From positions 930,001-994,000 of the forward strand of contig NZ_BTFW01000001.1 of NCBI RefSeq assembly GCF_033242265.1: DNA of 64,000 nucleotides. Reading direction: 5' to 3'. The DNA is from Novosphingobium sp. IK01 (GTDB taxonomy: Bacteria; Pseudomonadota; Alphaproteobacteria; Sphingomonadales; Sphingomonadaceae). Shown here piece after piece: positions 9,056 through 18,275 of this stretch. A program made the translations under genes and the position numbers. Each line of letters opens with the position of its first letter. Position 1 is the first letter of the stretch. The notes beneath the pieces were generated by a model, which did not search any database, was not told the DNA's origin, and saw only the letters and a list, made by a program, of their open reading frames with translations.

Positions 9056-10261
9056 TCAGAATTCCAGCGGCCCGGCCAGTTCCTTGACCTGCCAGGGCAG
9101 GCCATGGGCATTGAGCATGTCCATGAACGGATCGGGATCGAGCTGTTCGATGTTGAACACGCCCTCGCCCTTCCACAGGCCCTGCACGACCAGCGCCGCG
9201 CCGATCATTGCGGGAACGCCGGTGGTGTAGCTGACGGCCTGGTTGCCGGTTTCGGCAAAGGCGTCTTCGTGGTCGCAGATGTTGTAGATGTAGAAGGTCT
9301 TCTCCACCCCATCCTTGGTGCCCGTGGCGATGTCGCCGATGTTGGTCTTGCCCTTGGTGGTGGCGCCCAGCGAGGCAGGCTCGGGCAGGACGGCCTTGAG
9401 GAACTGGAGCGGGATGATCTCCTTGCCCTCGTAGATCACCGGGTCGATGCGGGTCATGCCCACGTTCTGGAGCACGGTGAGGTGGGTGATGTACGCATCG
9501 CCAAAGGTCATCCAGAAGCGGATGCGCTCGATCTCGGGCAGGTGCGTCTTGAGGCTTTCGATTTCCTCGTGATACATCAGGTACATGTTCTTGGGGCCAA
9601 CGGCCTCGAAATCGAACTGGTGGCGGATCGTGAGCGCCGGGGTTTCCACCCATTCGCCGTTGAGCCAGTGACGCGCGGGCGCGGTCACTTCGCGGATGTT
9701 GATTTCGGGGTTGAAGTTGGTGGCAAAGTGCTGGCCATGGTCGCCGCCGTTGCAATCAAGAATGTCGAGCGTCTTGATCGTGTCGAGCTTGTGCTTCTTG
9801 AGCCAGGTGGCGAAGACCGAGGTCACGCCCGGATCGAAGCCCGAGCCGAGCAGGGCCATCAGGCCCTTTTCCTTGAAGCGTTCCTGATAGGCCCACTGCC
9901 ACTTGTATTCGAACTTGGCTTCTTCGCGCGGTTCGTAGTTGGCGGTGTCCATGTAGTTGACGCCAGCGGCAAGGCAGGCGTCCATGATCGTCAGATCCTG
10001 GTAGGGCAGCGCGAGGTTGACCACCAGCACGGGCTTGACCTCGTTGATCAGCGCGGTCGTCGCGGCCACGTCGTCCGCGTCGATCTGGTAGGTCGCCACG
10101 TCGACCCCGGTGCGTTCCTTCACCGAGGCGGCGATTGCGTCGCACTTGCTCTTGGTGCGGCTGGCAAGGGCGATGCCGGTAAAGATATCGGCATTCATCG
10201 CCATCTTGTGAACCGCAACCGAGCCGACGCCACCGGCACCAATCACAAGAACCTTTGCCAT
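9056..10261 (-). CDS. Carboxynorspermidine/carboxyspermidine synthase (saccharopine dehydrogenase family)
   Basis: NADPH-dependent dehydrogenase that joins aspartate semialdehyde to putrescine (or diaminopropane) to form carboxyspermidine. The 401-residue protein begins MAKVLVIGAGGVGSV, a Rossmann nucleotide fold, and continues with DTANYEPREEAKFEY, LGSGFDPGVTSVFA and DILDCNGGDHGQHF, all typical of the Lys1-like polyamine branch rather than true saccharopine dehydrogenase. The ATG at 10261 is preceded by GGAG. It is the first gene of the polyamine cluster and is divergent from btaA. The name LYS1/CASDH is used for this enzyme in other bacteria. Confidence 0.9.
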   Translation of the reverse strand: MAKVLVIGAGGVGSVAVHKMAMNADIFTGIALASRTKSKCDAIAASVKERTGVDVATYQIDADDVAATTALINEVKPVLVVNLALPYQDLTIMDACLAAGVNYMDTANYEPREEAKFEYKWQWAYQERFKEKGLMALLGSGFDPGVTSVFATWLKKHKLDTIKTLDILDCNGGDHGQHFATNFNPEINIREVTAPARHWLNGEWVETPALTIRHQFDFEAVGPKNMYLMYHEEIESLKTHLPEIERIRFWMTFGDAYITHLTVLQNVGMTRIDPVIYEGKEIIPLQFLKAVLPEPASLGATTKGKTNIGDIATGTKDGVEKTFYIYNICDHEDAFAETGNQAVSYTTGVPAMIGAALVVQGLWKGEGVFNIEQLDPDPFMDMLNAHGLPWQVKELAGPLEF

Positions 10262-10542
10262 CGTCACTCCATCATCCATCAAAACAGGGGGAATATCCCG
10301 CCGATCCTGCCACAGGACCGCGGAGGTTTCATGGCAAGGCCCATAAGCCAAGCCCATGACAAACCCAAGACCCTTGTGACCGGCTGTGTGCCCCGCAAGG
10401 CATGCCCTGCCCCTGTTTTGGCGAAATAGGTGGGGAAAGCTCTCCATGCCCGCACCAGCCACGCGAGCCACAATTGCCACAATCCCGCAATGCCACGCGC
10501 GTAAAGCAGCGCCCATCCATACGCATGGGAAGTCCACAGACC
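10262..10542. other. Divergent control region between polyamine and betaine-lipid genes
   Basis: 281 bases that must hold promoters for both the carboxyspermidine synthase gene (minus) and btaA (plus). I find no convincing terminator or riboswitch fold. A weak match to half of a Pho box lies near 10357-10363 but is not good enough to call. Confidence 0.4.
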
Positions 10543-11802
10543 ATGGAATTGCGCAAGAAGTCCAAGCCCGAAGCCGCTGCCGAGCAATCCCCTCCCGCCC
10601 ACTCCCCTCTCGTGCGCTCCGTCGTGCGCAAGGGAGCGGGCATGGCGAACCGTCTGCTCGACCACACGTTCGCGCTCGCGTTTCGCGGCCTTGTCTATGC
10701 CCAGATCTGGGAAGACCCCGAAGTCGACATGGAAGCCTTGCAGATTCGCCCCGACAGCCGCGTCGTGGCCATCGCCAGCGGCGGGTGCAACGTGCTGTCC
10801 TATCTGGTCGCCGATCCGGCCAGCATCACTGCGGTCGATCTCAACACCGCGCACATCGCGCTCAACAAGCTCAAGCTGGCCGCAGCCCAGACCCTGCCCG
10901 ACCATGCGCAGTTCCACCGCTTCTTCGCCCAGGCCGACAGCCCGGCCAATATCGCGACCTATCGCGCCAAGCTCGCCCCCCTGCTCGACGAACCGACGCG
11001 CCGCTATTGGGAAGGGCGCGACCTGATCGGGCGGCGGCGCATCGGCGGGTTCTCGCGCGGGATCTACAAGCGCGGACTGCTGGGCAATTTCATCGGCGTG
11101 GCGCACCTGCTCGCGCGGCTCTATCGGATCGACCTTGCGCGCATTCTGGCCGCGCCCACGCTCGAAGCCCAGCGCGCGGTGTTCGAGGCCGAACTGGCCC
11201 CTGTCTTCGACAAGCGCTTCGTGCGCTGGCTGACCGACCAGCCCGCCTCGCTGTTCGGGCTGGGCATTCCCCCGGCGCAGTTCGATGCGCTGGCGGGCGA
11301 CCAGCGCATGGCGCAAGTCCTGCGGCGGCGCCTCGAACGGCTCGCCTGCGATTTTCCCGTGGCCGAAAACTATTTCGCCTGGCAGGCTTTTTCGCGCGGC
11401 TATGCCCGCGACGGGCAAGGCCCCCTGCCCCCCTATCTCCAGCGCGCCAACTGGCAGGCCGTTCGCGAGCGCGCATCGCGGGTGCAGGTGATCCACGCCA
11501 ATTTCACCGAGCATCTGGCCACCCTGCCCGATGCCTCGCGCGACCGTTATGTCCTGCTCGACGCGCAGGACTGGATGACCGACGCCCAGCTCAACGCGCT
11601 CTGGCAGGAAATCACCCGCACCGCCCGGCCCGGCGCGCGCGTGCTGTTCCGCACCGCCGCCCAGCCCAGCCTGCTGCCCGGACGCCTCGCGCCCGAGCTG
11701 CTCGCCCGCTGGCGCTACCATGCCCGCGAATGCGAAGGGTTCACCGCGCGCGACCGCTCCTCGATCTATGGCGGCGTCCACCTCTACAGCCTCATCCCAT
11801 GA
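10543..11802 (+). CDS. btaA: S-adenosylmethionine:diacylglycerol 3-amino-3-carboxypropyltransferase BtaA
   Basis: DUF3419 enzyme that transfers the aminocarboxypropyl group of SAM to diacylglycerol, giving diacylglycerylhomoserine, the first step of the phosphate-free betaine lipid DGTS. The protein has the typical early block GLVYAQIWEDPEVDMEAL, the SAM fold with IASGGCNVLSYL and AVDLNTAHIALN, and the C-terminal LLDAQDWM and RTAAQPSLLPGRL. Start choice is between ATG 10543 and ATG 10525; both give a short unconserved N-terminus. The stop overlaps the btaB start (ATGA), and the pairing with btaB strongly supports the role. Confidence 0.9.
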   Translation: MELRKKSKPEAAAEQSPPAHSPLVRSVVRKGAGMANRLLDHTFALAFRGLVYAQIWEDPEVDMEALQIRPDSRVVAIASGGCNVLSYLVADPASITAVDLNTAHIALNKLKLAAAQTLPDHAQFHRFFAQADSPANIATYRAKLAPLLDEPTRRYWEGRDLIGRRRIGGFSRGIYKRGLLGNFIGVAHLLARLYRIDLARILAAPTLEAQRAVFEAELAPVFDKRFVRWLTDQPASLFGLGIPPAQFDALAGDQRMAQVLRRRLERLACDFPVAENYFAWQAFSRGYARDGQGPLPPYLQRANWQAVRERASRVQVIHANFTEHLATLPDASRDRYVLLDAQDWMTDAQLNALWQEITRTARPGARVLFRTAAQPSLLPGRLAPELLARWRYHARECEGFTARDRSSIYGGVHLYSLIP

Positions 11803-12467
11803 CATCGGCCCCCACCAAAACCGGCACACAGACAGGCGGCGCACATGCCGCGCTGATGGACGCGATCTATCGGCGTCAGGCGCGCATCTATGACGTGACG
11901 CGCAAGTACTACCTGTTCGGGCGCGACCGGATGATCGGCGAACTGAAAGCGCCGCCGGGGGCGCGCGTGCTCGAACTGGGTTGCGGAACGGGGCGCAACC
12001 TGGCCCAGATCGCCCGCGCCTGGCCGGGCGCGCGGCTGCATGGGCTGGATATTTCGCCCGCCATGCTCACCGTCGCGCGCGACAGGCTGGGCGGGCGGGC
12101 ACGGCTGGCGCAGGGCGACGCCACCGATTTCGCGCCCCAGGCCCTGTTCGGGTGCGACACGTTCGACCGCGTGGTCTTCTCGTTCGTGCTCTCGATGATC
12201 CCCGACTGGCCCGGCGCGCTCGCACAGGCGATCCGGGTTCTGGCGCCGGGCGGGGCGATCCACATCGTCGATTTTCACAATTGTCAGGGCCTGCCCGGCC
12301 CGCTCGCGCGCCTGCTGCGCGCGTGGCTTGCGCATTTTCATGTCACCCCGCGCCTGACACTGGCCGACGAAGCGCGGGCGCAGGCGGCACAGGCAGGCCT
12401 CGCCTTGCGGGTCATCACCGGCCCGCTCGGCTACTACCGGCTGATCACGCTTACCCGCGCGGGGTGA
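11799..12467 (+). CDS. btaB: Diacylglycerylhomoserine N-methyltransferase BtaB
   Basis: SAM-dependent methyltransferase that adds three methyl groups to diacylglycerylhomoserine to give DGTS. The 222-residue protein has the class I SAM motif LELGCGTGRN (58-67), the acidic strand LHGLDISPAMLTVA and a hydrophobic post-motif VVFSFVLSMIPDW. It starts inside the btaA stop codon. On its own it could be any lipid methyltransferase; the coupling to btaA makes BtaB the best call. It ends 6 bases before the convergent RNA methyltransferase gene. Confidence 0.86.
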   Translation: MTSAPTKTGTQTGGAHAALMDAIYRRQARIYDVTRKYYLFGRDRMIGELKAPPGARVLELGCGTGRNLAQIARAWPGARLHGLDISPAMLTVARDRLGGRARLAQGDATDFAPQALFGCDTFDRVVFSFVLSMIPDWPGALAQAIRVLAPGGAIHIVDFHNCQGLPGPLARLLRAWLAHFHVTPRLTLADEARAQAAQAGLALRVITGPLGYYRLITLTRAG

Positions 12468-12473
12468 ACGGTA

Positions 12474-13715
12474 TCAAGCCGCCGTTTCGCGCACGAACAG
12501 GCTGGCGAGTTCGACATGGGTGGACCAGCGGAACTGGCCCACGGCCTTCAGGCCCGCCAGCCGATAGCCCGCCGCCACCATGGTCGCCGCATCACGCGCC
12601 CAGCTTGCCGGGTTGCAGCTGATGTAGACCACGCGGACCACCGTGCTCTCCGCTATCTGCGCCACCTGCTCGCGCGCACCGGCACGCGGCGGGTCGATCA
12701 GCACGGCGGCGAAGCGATTGAGTTCTTCGGCACGCAGCGGGTTGCGGAACAGGTCGCGGTGGAGCGCATGGACCGGGCGCCCGTTCATCCGGGCCGCCGC
12801 CTGACAGGCCAGATGGCTGTCGCGTGCGGCTTCCACGGCCAGAACCTTGGTGGCCGGGCTGTCCGTCGATGCGCTTGCCAGCGCAAAGGCAAAAGTGCCC
12901 AGCCCCGAAAACAGGTCGGCCACGGTCGGCACGCCCGCCAGCCAGCCGCGCGCGGCCTCGACCAGCGCGTCCTGCCCATCGGCGGTCGCCTGAAGGAACG
13001 CGCCCGAAGGCAGGCCAACCGCCGTGCCGCCCAGCGTAATCGTGGCCGGGTCGGGCTCCCACGTCGTTTCCGGGCCATAGCCGGCGTCGAGCGTCAGGCG
13101 CGCAAGGCCATTGTCACGCGCGAAATCGAGCAGCGCCTCGGTCCTCGCAAGGCTGTCGGCCGAAAGGCCCGAAAGGCCCACGCAGACACCCTGATCGGCC
13201 AGCACCAGTTCGACATCGACCGCCAGCTTGCGATCCTGCCAGCTTTCCAGCAGGGCCCGCAGCGGCGCCACCAGCGCGAAGAGTTCGGGCGCGATCACCG
13301 CGCATTCGCGCAAGTCGATGGTCTTGTGCGAGCCCTGCTCGCGGAAACCGAGCACGACCCGGCGCCCGATGGCCTGCCCATGAAGCACCGCGCGCCGCCG
13401 CGTGCGCGGGGGCGAAAGATGCGTGGGCTCCATCGTGCCCGGATCGAGATCCTGCCCGCGCGCGGCCCCGGCCACACGAGCGGTCACATAGTCAGCCAGC
13501 GCCGCGTCCGAGAGGTGCTGCAACTGGCAACCGCCACAGGCCGGGAAATGACGGCACGAAGGCTCGACATGGTTGGGCCCCCAGGTCAGGCTGCCATCGG
13601 CCTCCAGAATGTCGCCGGGCGCGGACAGCGCGACATAGCGCCCGTCGGCAGTCGCGCCCTCGCCCTTGGCGGCGACGCGGACGATCTGTGCAGCCCCGTT
13701 CATGGCCCCGCTCAT
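12474..13715 (-). CDS. RumA/TrmA-type RNA uracil-5-methyltransferase
   Basis: Class I SAM methyltransferase of the RlmD/RumA/TrmA group, which makes 5-methyluridine in rRNA or tRNA. The iron-sulphur cysteines appear as C-R-H-F-P-A-C-G-G-C with a later cysteine in LRECAVI. The SAM motif is VADLFSGLGTFAFAL, the acceptor motif VLIDPPRAGAR, and the catalytic cysteine lies in VYISCNPASWARD. No TRAM domain of full length is obvious at the N-terminus. The ATG at 13715 overlaps the stop of the upstream hydrate-repair gene by four bases (ATGA). The exact target base is not known. Confidence 0.88.
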   Translation of the reverse strand: MSGAMNGAAQIVRVAAKGEGATADGRYVALSAPGDILEADGSLTWGPNHVEPSCRHFPACGGCQLQHLSDAALADYVTARVAGAARGQDLDPGTMEPTHLSPPRTRRRAVLHGQAIGRRVVLGFREQGSHKTIDLRECAVIAPELFALVAPLRALLESWQDRKLAVDVELVLADQGVCVGLSGLSADSLARTEALLDFARDNGLARLTLDAGYGPETTWEPDPATITLGGTAVGLPSGAFLQATADGQDALVEAARGWLAGVPTVADLFSGLGTFAFALASASTDSPATKVLAVEAARDSHLACQAAARMNGRPVHALHRDLFRNPLRAEELNRFAAVLIDPPRAGAREQVAQIAESTVVRVVYISCNPASWARDAATMVAAGYRLAGLKAVGQFRWSTHVELASLFVRETAA

Positions 13716-15178
13716 GCCAGCACCTCCGCCAGGGCGCCGCCAATGGCATGGGCAAGCTCTCCCGAGGTGAAGGCGCTGCCCGCCCGCTCCGCCGCGCGGC
13801 TGTGAAGCCAGAGCGCCTGCGCTGCTGCCGCGCCCGCATCGCGGGTGACGGCAAGGCGGCTGGCCACGGTTCCGGCCAGAACATCGCCCGATCCGGCCAC
13901 CGAAAGCCACGAGGACGCACGCGACCCCATCGTCACCGATCCATCGGGCGCGGCGATCACGCTGCACGGCCCCTTGAGCAGGACATGCGCCCCGCTCGCC
14001 CGCGCCAGAGCGACCGCGCGCGCAGGCCGGTCGCCCTCGCCCGAAAGGCCGAAATTGTGTTCGAGCACCTGCATTTCCCCTTCATGCGGGGTCAGCACGC
14101 AAGCGCGCGTCGCCAGACCGTTCACGCCCGCAAGCCCCGGCTGGAGCAGCACCAGCGCGTCCGCATCGATCACCAGCGGCAGGCCCGAGGCCAGCGCCAC
14201 ATCGAGCTTTGCCCGCGCCGCGTCATCGCGCCCCAGCCCCGGCCCGACCAGCAGCGCGCCATAGCGCCCGTCGGCCAGCAGGTCTGGCAAAGCGCCCCGG
14301 CTCACCACCAGTTCGGCGGGCACACCCGAAGGCGCCTCGCCCCCGGTCAGCAGGCGGACATAGCCCGCCCCGCCGCGCAAGGCGGCCTGCGCCGACAGCA
14401 GCGTGGCCCCCGGCATGGCCCCCGCAACGATCCCGAGCAGCCCGCGCCGGTACTTGTGCGCATCGGGCGCGGGCGCGGCGATCACCGGGCGCGCAAGGAC
14501 CTGTGCGGCGCCGGGCATAGCCTCCACGCCAATATCGACCAGCCGCACCGCGCCCATGGTCACGCAGGCCGGCATCATGAAATGCGCGGGCTTCCACGCG
14601 CCGAGCGCGAGGGTAAGCGTCCATTCGGGCAGGCCTTCATTGAGGAGGGCCCCCGTATCGGCATCGACCCCGCTGGGGAGGTCCACCGCCACGCGCATGG
14701 CATGGTGCGCGGCCAGATCGCCCAGCAGCGCGGCCAGATCATCGGACAGTGGGCGCGAGAGGCCGCTGCCGAACAGGCAATCGACCAGAACGCCCCCGCG
14801 CGGCAGGCCCTCTTGCGACAGAGCGGCCCCCGCCTCGCGCACTTCGCCCGCAAACAGGCTGCGCGCACGGCGGGCCGCATCGGTCTGCGGCGGACGCGCG
14901 GCCACCACGCAGACCGGCACATCGTGATCGGCCAGATACTGCGCGATCACATAGCCATCGCCGCCATTGTTGCCCGGCCCGCACAGCACCGTCACCGAAC
15001 GCCCGGCAGCCAGACGGCGCACCCATTCGCCCGCCCCGCGCCCGGCGCGCTGCATCAGCGCATGGACATCGTGGCCCGCATCCATCAGCCCCTGCTCGGC
15101 GGCGCGCATCTGCGCCACGGTCAGGATCTGGCGGGCGGTTTGGGCCCTTTTGCGGGCATCATCGGTTCGGTTTGACAT
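13712..15178 (-). CDS. nnr: Bifunctional NAD(P)H-hydrate epimerase / ADP-dependent dehydratase
   Basis: Metabolite-repair enzyme that restores NAD(P)H from its damaged hydrates. The 488-residue protein fuses two domains: an N-terminal YjeF_N epimerase (CGPGNNGGDGYVIA, DCLFGSGLSRPL) and a C-terminal ribokinase-like dehydratase (HKYRRGLLGIVAGA, VGPGLGRDD, LTPHEGEM, SVAGSGDVLAG). Both halves look intact. The 3' end overlaps the RNA methyltransferase start, and the 5' end overlaps the lipoprotein gene by 20 bases, so it belongs to the ilvD operon. Confidence 0.94.
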   Translation of the reverse strand: MSNRTDDARKRAQTARQILTVAQMRAAEQGLMDAGHDVHALMQRAGRGAGEWVRRLAAGRSVTVLCGPGNNGGDGYVIAQYLADHDVPVCVVAARPPQTDAARRARSLFAGEVREAGAALSQEGLPRGGVLVDCLFGSGLSRPLSDDLAALLGDLAAHHAMRVAVDLPSGVDADTGALLNEGLPEWTLTLALGAWKPAHFMMPACVTMGAVRLVDIGVEAMPGAAQVLARPVIAAPAPDAHKYRRGLLGIVAGAMPGATLLSAQAALRGGAGYVRLLTGGEAPSGVPAELVVSRGALPDLLADGRYGALLVGPGLGRDDAARAKLDVALASGLPLVIDADALVLLQPGLAGVNGLATRACVLTPHEGEMQVLEHNFGLSGEGDRPARAVALARASGAHVLLKGPCSVIAAPDGSVTMGSRASSWLSVAGSGDVLAGTVASRLAVTRDAGAAAAQALWLHSRAAERAGSAFTSGELAHAIGGALAEVLA

Positions 15179-15536
15179 CAGACTTCACTTTTGCGGGAAA
15201 ACGATAGCGGTCGCCGCCCAGATCGACTTCGAGGCGGCCATCGGCGAGCCAGCCGACACGGGCTTCTTCCACCCCGTCGGCAGCGATCACCCCGCGCCCG
15301 TCATCGACCTTGAGCAGACGGCGAAACCCGCCCGAAAGATGGTGGACGACCAGAAAATGCCGCCCCCCTTCCGCCACCTGCTCGACCTTGCAGGAGCGGG
15401 TAAAATCGCGCGCACCATCGGTGGCGCAATCGATCATCACCATCGGCACGTCCGGCGGATCGCCGCTGCCCTTTGCGCAGCCTGCAAGCAGGCCGCACAC
15501 GAACAGCAGAACCCCGCCGGAAGCCGCGCGCACCAT
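15159..15536 (-). CDS. Small predicted lipoprotein of unknown function
   Basis: 125 residues with a signal peptide ending in a lipobox (LLAGC), so it is probably an outer- or inner-membrane lipoprotein. After the cysteine comes a short low-complexity linker and a globular part containing DCATDGARDFTRSC and HHLSGGFRRLLKVDDGRG. The two cysteines in that part could form a disulphide in the periplasm. I do not recognise a named family. Its ATG shares a base with the ilvD stop (TGATG), and its 3' end overlaps nnr by 20 bases, so it is expressed with them. Confidence 0.8.
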   Translation of the reverse strand: MVRAASGGVLLFVCGLLAGCAKGSGDPPDVPMVMIDCATDGARDFTRSCKVEQVAEGGRHFLVVHHLSGGFRRLLKVDDGRGVIAADGVEEARVGWLADGRLEVDLGGDRYRFPAKVKSDVKPNR

Positions 15537-17392
15537 CAGTTCCGCTTCAACTGCGACAGATCGCGCACGGCGCCGCGCGCCGCGCTCGTGGTCATCGCGG
15601 CATAGGCCTGAAGCGCGACCGAAACCTGACGCGGACGCGGCTTGGCCGGCTTCCAGGCGTCGGCGCCCTTGGCTTCCATCGCGGCGCGGCGGCGGGCGAG
15701 TTCATCGGCGCTCACCAGAACGTCGATGGTGCGGCCCGGAATGTCGATGGCGATCCTATCGCCGGTCTCGACCAGGCCAATGTCGCCCCCCTCGGCAGCC
15801 TCGGGCGAGACGTGGCCGATCGACAGGCCCGAGCTGCCGCCCGAGAAGCGCCCGTCGGTGACGAGCGCGCAAGCCTTGCCCAGCCCCTTGGACTTGAGAT
15901 AGCTGGTCGGATAGAGCATTTCCTGCATGCCCGGCCCGCCCTTGGGGCCTTCGTAGCGGATCAGCACGACATCGCCCTCGACGACCTGCCCGGTGAGGAT
16001 CGCGGTCACCGCGGCGTCCTGGCTTTCATAGACCTTGGCGGGGCCGGTAAACTTGAGGATGCTGTCGTCCACCCCGGCGGTTTTCACGATGCAGCCATCG
16101 GCGGCGATATTGCCGCTGAGCACGGCAAGCCCGCCGTCCTGACTGAAGGCGTGGGTGGCCGAGCGGATCACGCCGTTCTCGCGGTCGAGATCCAGTTCGT
16201 CCCAGCGGCGATCCTGACTGAAGGCGACTTGCGTGGACACGCCGCCGGGCGCGGCGCGGAAGAATTCCTGCACGCCGGGCGAATTGGTCTGCGCGATGTC
16301 CCACTGGGCCAGCGCATCGGCCATCGTGCGGCTGTGGACGGTGGGCAGATCGGTGGTGAGCAGGCCTGCGCGGTCGAGTTCGCCCAGGATCGCCATGATC
16401 CCGCCCGCGCGGTGAACGTCTTCCATGTGCACGTCGTTCTTGGCCGGGGCGACCTTGGAGAGCACCGGCACGCGGCGCGACAGGCGGTCGATGTCGGCCA
16501 TGGTGAAATCGACGCCCGCTTCCTGCGCGGCGGCGAGCAGGTGCAGCACGGTGTTGGTCGAGCCGCCCATGGCAATGTCCAGGCTCATCGCATTCTCGAA
16601 GGCCGGGAAGCTGGCGATGGCACGCGGAAGGGCGGTTTCATCGCCTTCCTCGTAATAGCGCTTGCACAGATCGACCGCGAGGCGACCGGCTTCGAGGAAC
16701 AGGCGCTTGCGGTCGGCGTGGGTCGCCAGCGTCGAGCCATTGCCCGGCAGCGAAAGGCCGAGCGCCTCGGTCAGGCAGTTCATCGAATTGGCGGTGAACA
16801 TGCCCGAGCACGACCCGCAGGTCGGGCAGGCCGAGCGCTCGATCGTCTCGACTTCTTCGTCGGTGAAGCTCTCGTCGGCCGCCGAAACCATCGCGTCGAC
16901 CAGATCGAGCGCATGTTCCTTGCCGCGCAGAACGACCTTGCCCGCTTCCATCGGCCCGCCCGACACGAAGACGACCGGGATATTGATGCGCAGCGCGGCC
17001 ATCAGCATGCCCGGCGTGATCTTGTCGCAGTTGGAGATGCAGACCATCGCGTCGGCGCAATGGGCATTGACCATGTATTCGACGCTGTCGGCGATCAGGT
17101 CGCGGCTGGGCAGCGAATAGAGCATGCCATCGTGGCCCATGGCGATGCCATCATCGACAGCGATGGTGTTGAATTCCTTGGCGACGCCGCCCGCCGCCTC
17201 GATTTCGCGGGCGACCATCTGGCCCAGGTCCTTGAGGTGGACGTGGCCGGGCACGAACTGGGTGAACGAGTTCACCACCGCGATGATCGGCTTGCCGAAA
17301 TCGCTGTCCTTCATCCCCGTCGCGCGCCAGAGCCCGCGCGCGCCCGCCATGTTGCGGCCATGGGTGGTGGTGCGGGAGCGATAGGCAGGCAT
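15536..17392 (-). CDS. ilvD: Dihydroxy-acid dehydratase
   Basis: Iron-sulphur enzyme that dehydrates dihydroxy acids in the third common step of isoleucine and valine synthesis. The 618-residue protein shows the cluster cysteines in [12 protein letters not shown] and [16 protein letters not shown], and typical blocks such as [16 protein letters not shown]. The start ATG at 17392 fits the family ([17 protein letters not shown]). It leads the ilvD-lipoprotein-nnr-RNA methyltransferase run. A terminator-like hairpin lies just upstream. Confidence 0.97.
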   Translation of the reverse strand: MPAYRSRTTTHGRNMAGARGLWRATGMKDSDFGKPIIAVVNSFTQFVPGHVHLKDLGQMVAREIEAAGGVAKEFNTIAVDDGIAMGHDGMLYSLPSRDLIADSVEYMVNAHCADAMVCISNCDKITPGMLMAALRINIPVVFVSGGPMEAGKVVLRGKEHALDLVDAMVSAADESFTDEEVETIERSACPTCGSCSGMFTANSMNCLTEALGLSLPGNGSTLATHADRKRLFLEAGRLAVDLCKRYYEEGDETALPRAIASFPAFENAMSLDIAMGGSTNTVLHLLAAAQEAGVDFTMADIDRLSRRVPVLSKVAPAKNDVHMEDVHRAGGIMAILGELDRAGLLTTDLPTVHSRTMADALAQWDIAQTNSPGVQEFFRAAPGGVSTQVAFSQDRRWDELDLDRENGVIRSATHAFSQDGGLAVLSGNIAADGCIVKTAGVDDSILKFTGPAKVYESQDAAVTAILTGQVVEGDVVLIRYEGPKGGPGMQEMLYPTSYLKSKGLGKACALVTDGRFSGGSSGLSIGHVSPEAAEGGDIGLVETGDRIAIDIPGRTIDVLVSADELARRRAAMEAKGADAWKPAKPRPRQVSVALQAYAAMTTSAARGAVRDLSQLKRN

Positions 17393-17419
17393 CGGGGAAA
17401 CTCCAGATCAATTCGGCAC

Positions 17420-17453
17420 AAAAACGGGCCCGCGCGAAAGCACGCGCAAGCCC
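17420..17453 (-). terminator. Intrinsic terminator upstream of ilvD
   Basis: Read on the minus strand, GGGC plus CGCGC-type arms (positions 17426-17453) close a six-base loop and are followed by a run of five T (17424-17420). It lies after the formylglutamate amidohydrolase gene and before ilvD, so it most likely ends the ispE transcript. An attenuator for ilvD is possible, but I see no leader peptide. Confidence 0.65.
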
Positions 17454-17507
17454 ATGCCCCCTACTCCACCGCGCCGCAAGCGTCGAAGGTTACATTTGCG
17501 ACTTTTA

Positions 17508-18275
17508 TCAGCGGTTCGCAGCAAGCCCGGCCATGACCTGCGGGATGATCCGCGCCAGCCGCGCGGCCCAGCGCGCCTGCCCGGCCTCCTCGCCGATCAA
17601 GTCCTGCCGGATCTCCAGCCCGAGATAGGGCCTTCCATGCGCCTCGGCATGGCGGTTCATCGTCGCGTTGAGCAGGCGGCCCGAATAGGGCTGCTGGTCG
17701 CCCACGCACAGGCCCGGCTCGGCCTCCAGCAGGGGAATCGCGATCCGCGCGGCGCGCGCGTCCTCGTTGTAGAGCACGCCGACATGCCAGGGCCGCGCGC
17801 CCGCAGGGTCGCTGGCCAGACGAGGCGTAAAGCTGTGGAGCGAAACGATCAGCGCGGGCTCGTGCGCGGCCAGAATGGCTTCGAGCGCAGCGTGATAGGG
17901 ATCGAAGAAGCGCGCCAGTCGGCCCACGCGGCCAGCCGCATCGAGGCGGTTGCCGGGGATCGCATGGCCATCGCTGGCTTCGGGAATGACCGCGGGGGCA
18001 TCGGCATCGCGGTTGAAATCGCAGACGAGGCGGCTCACCCCACCCTGAAACGCAGCGATCCCCGGCGCCTGCGCCAACAGCGCGCCCACTTGCGCCACGC
18101 CGATGTCGATGGCGACATGCTGGCTGAAGACCTCTGGCGCGACACCAAGCGCAATGTCCGCCGGGACATGGGCGCTGGCATGGTCGGACACGATCAGCAC
18201 CCCGCCCGTCACCGGCGTGCCCAGCAAGGTGAAGGCCTCGCTCCTCACCGCAGCTTGCCCGCCAGCGTCCACCAT
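17508..18275 (-). CDS. N-formylglutamate amidohydrolase family protein
   Basis: Member of the HutG-like family (PF05013), metal-dependent amidohydrolases that split N-formylglutamate to formate and glutamate in histidine breakdown. The 255-residue protein contains VLIVSDHASAHVP, RLVCDFNRD, LIVSLHSFTP and LGLEIRQDLI, in line with the family. No other hut genes are near, so the true substrate is open. The ATG at 18275 overlaps the ispE 3' end by 31 bases, which suggests cotranscription with ispE. Confidence 0.82.
   Translation of the reverse strand: MVDAGGQAAVRSEAFTLLGTPVTGGVLIVSDHASAHVPADIALGVAPEVFSQHVAIDIGVAQVGALLAQAPGIAAFQGGVSRLVCDFNRDADAPAVIPEASDGHAIPGNRLDAAGRVGRLARFFDPYHAALEAILAAHEPALIVSLHSFTPRLASDPAGARPWHVGVLYNEDARAARIAIPLLEAEPGLCVGDQQPYSGRLLNATMNRHAEAHGRPYLGLEIRQDLIGEEAGQARWAARLARIIPQVMAGLAANR

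Noticed and set aside
10355..10382. Pho-box-like repeat upstream of btaA
   Set aside because: The first half (ATGACAA) matches 6 of 7 bases but the second, 11 bases on, matches only 4 of 7, so it is not better than chance in this composition.
17393..17507. Branched-chain amino-acid attenuator in front of ilvD
   Set aside because: A hairpin with a T-run is present, but there is no short frame rich in Ile, Leu or Val codons; a plain terminator explains it.
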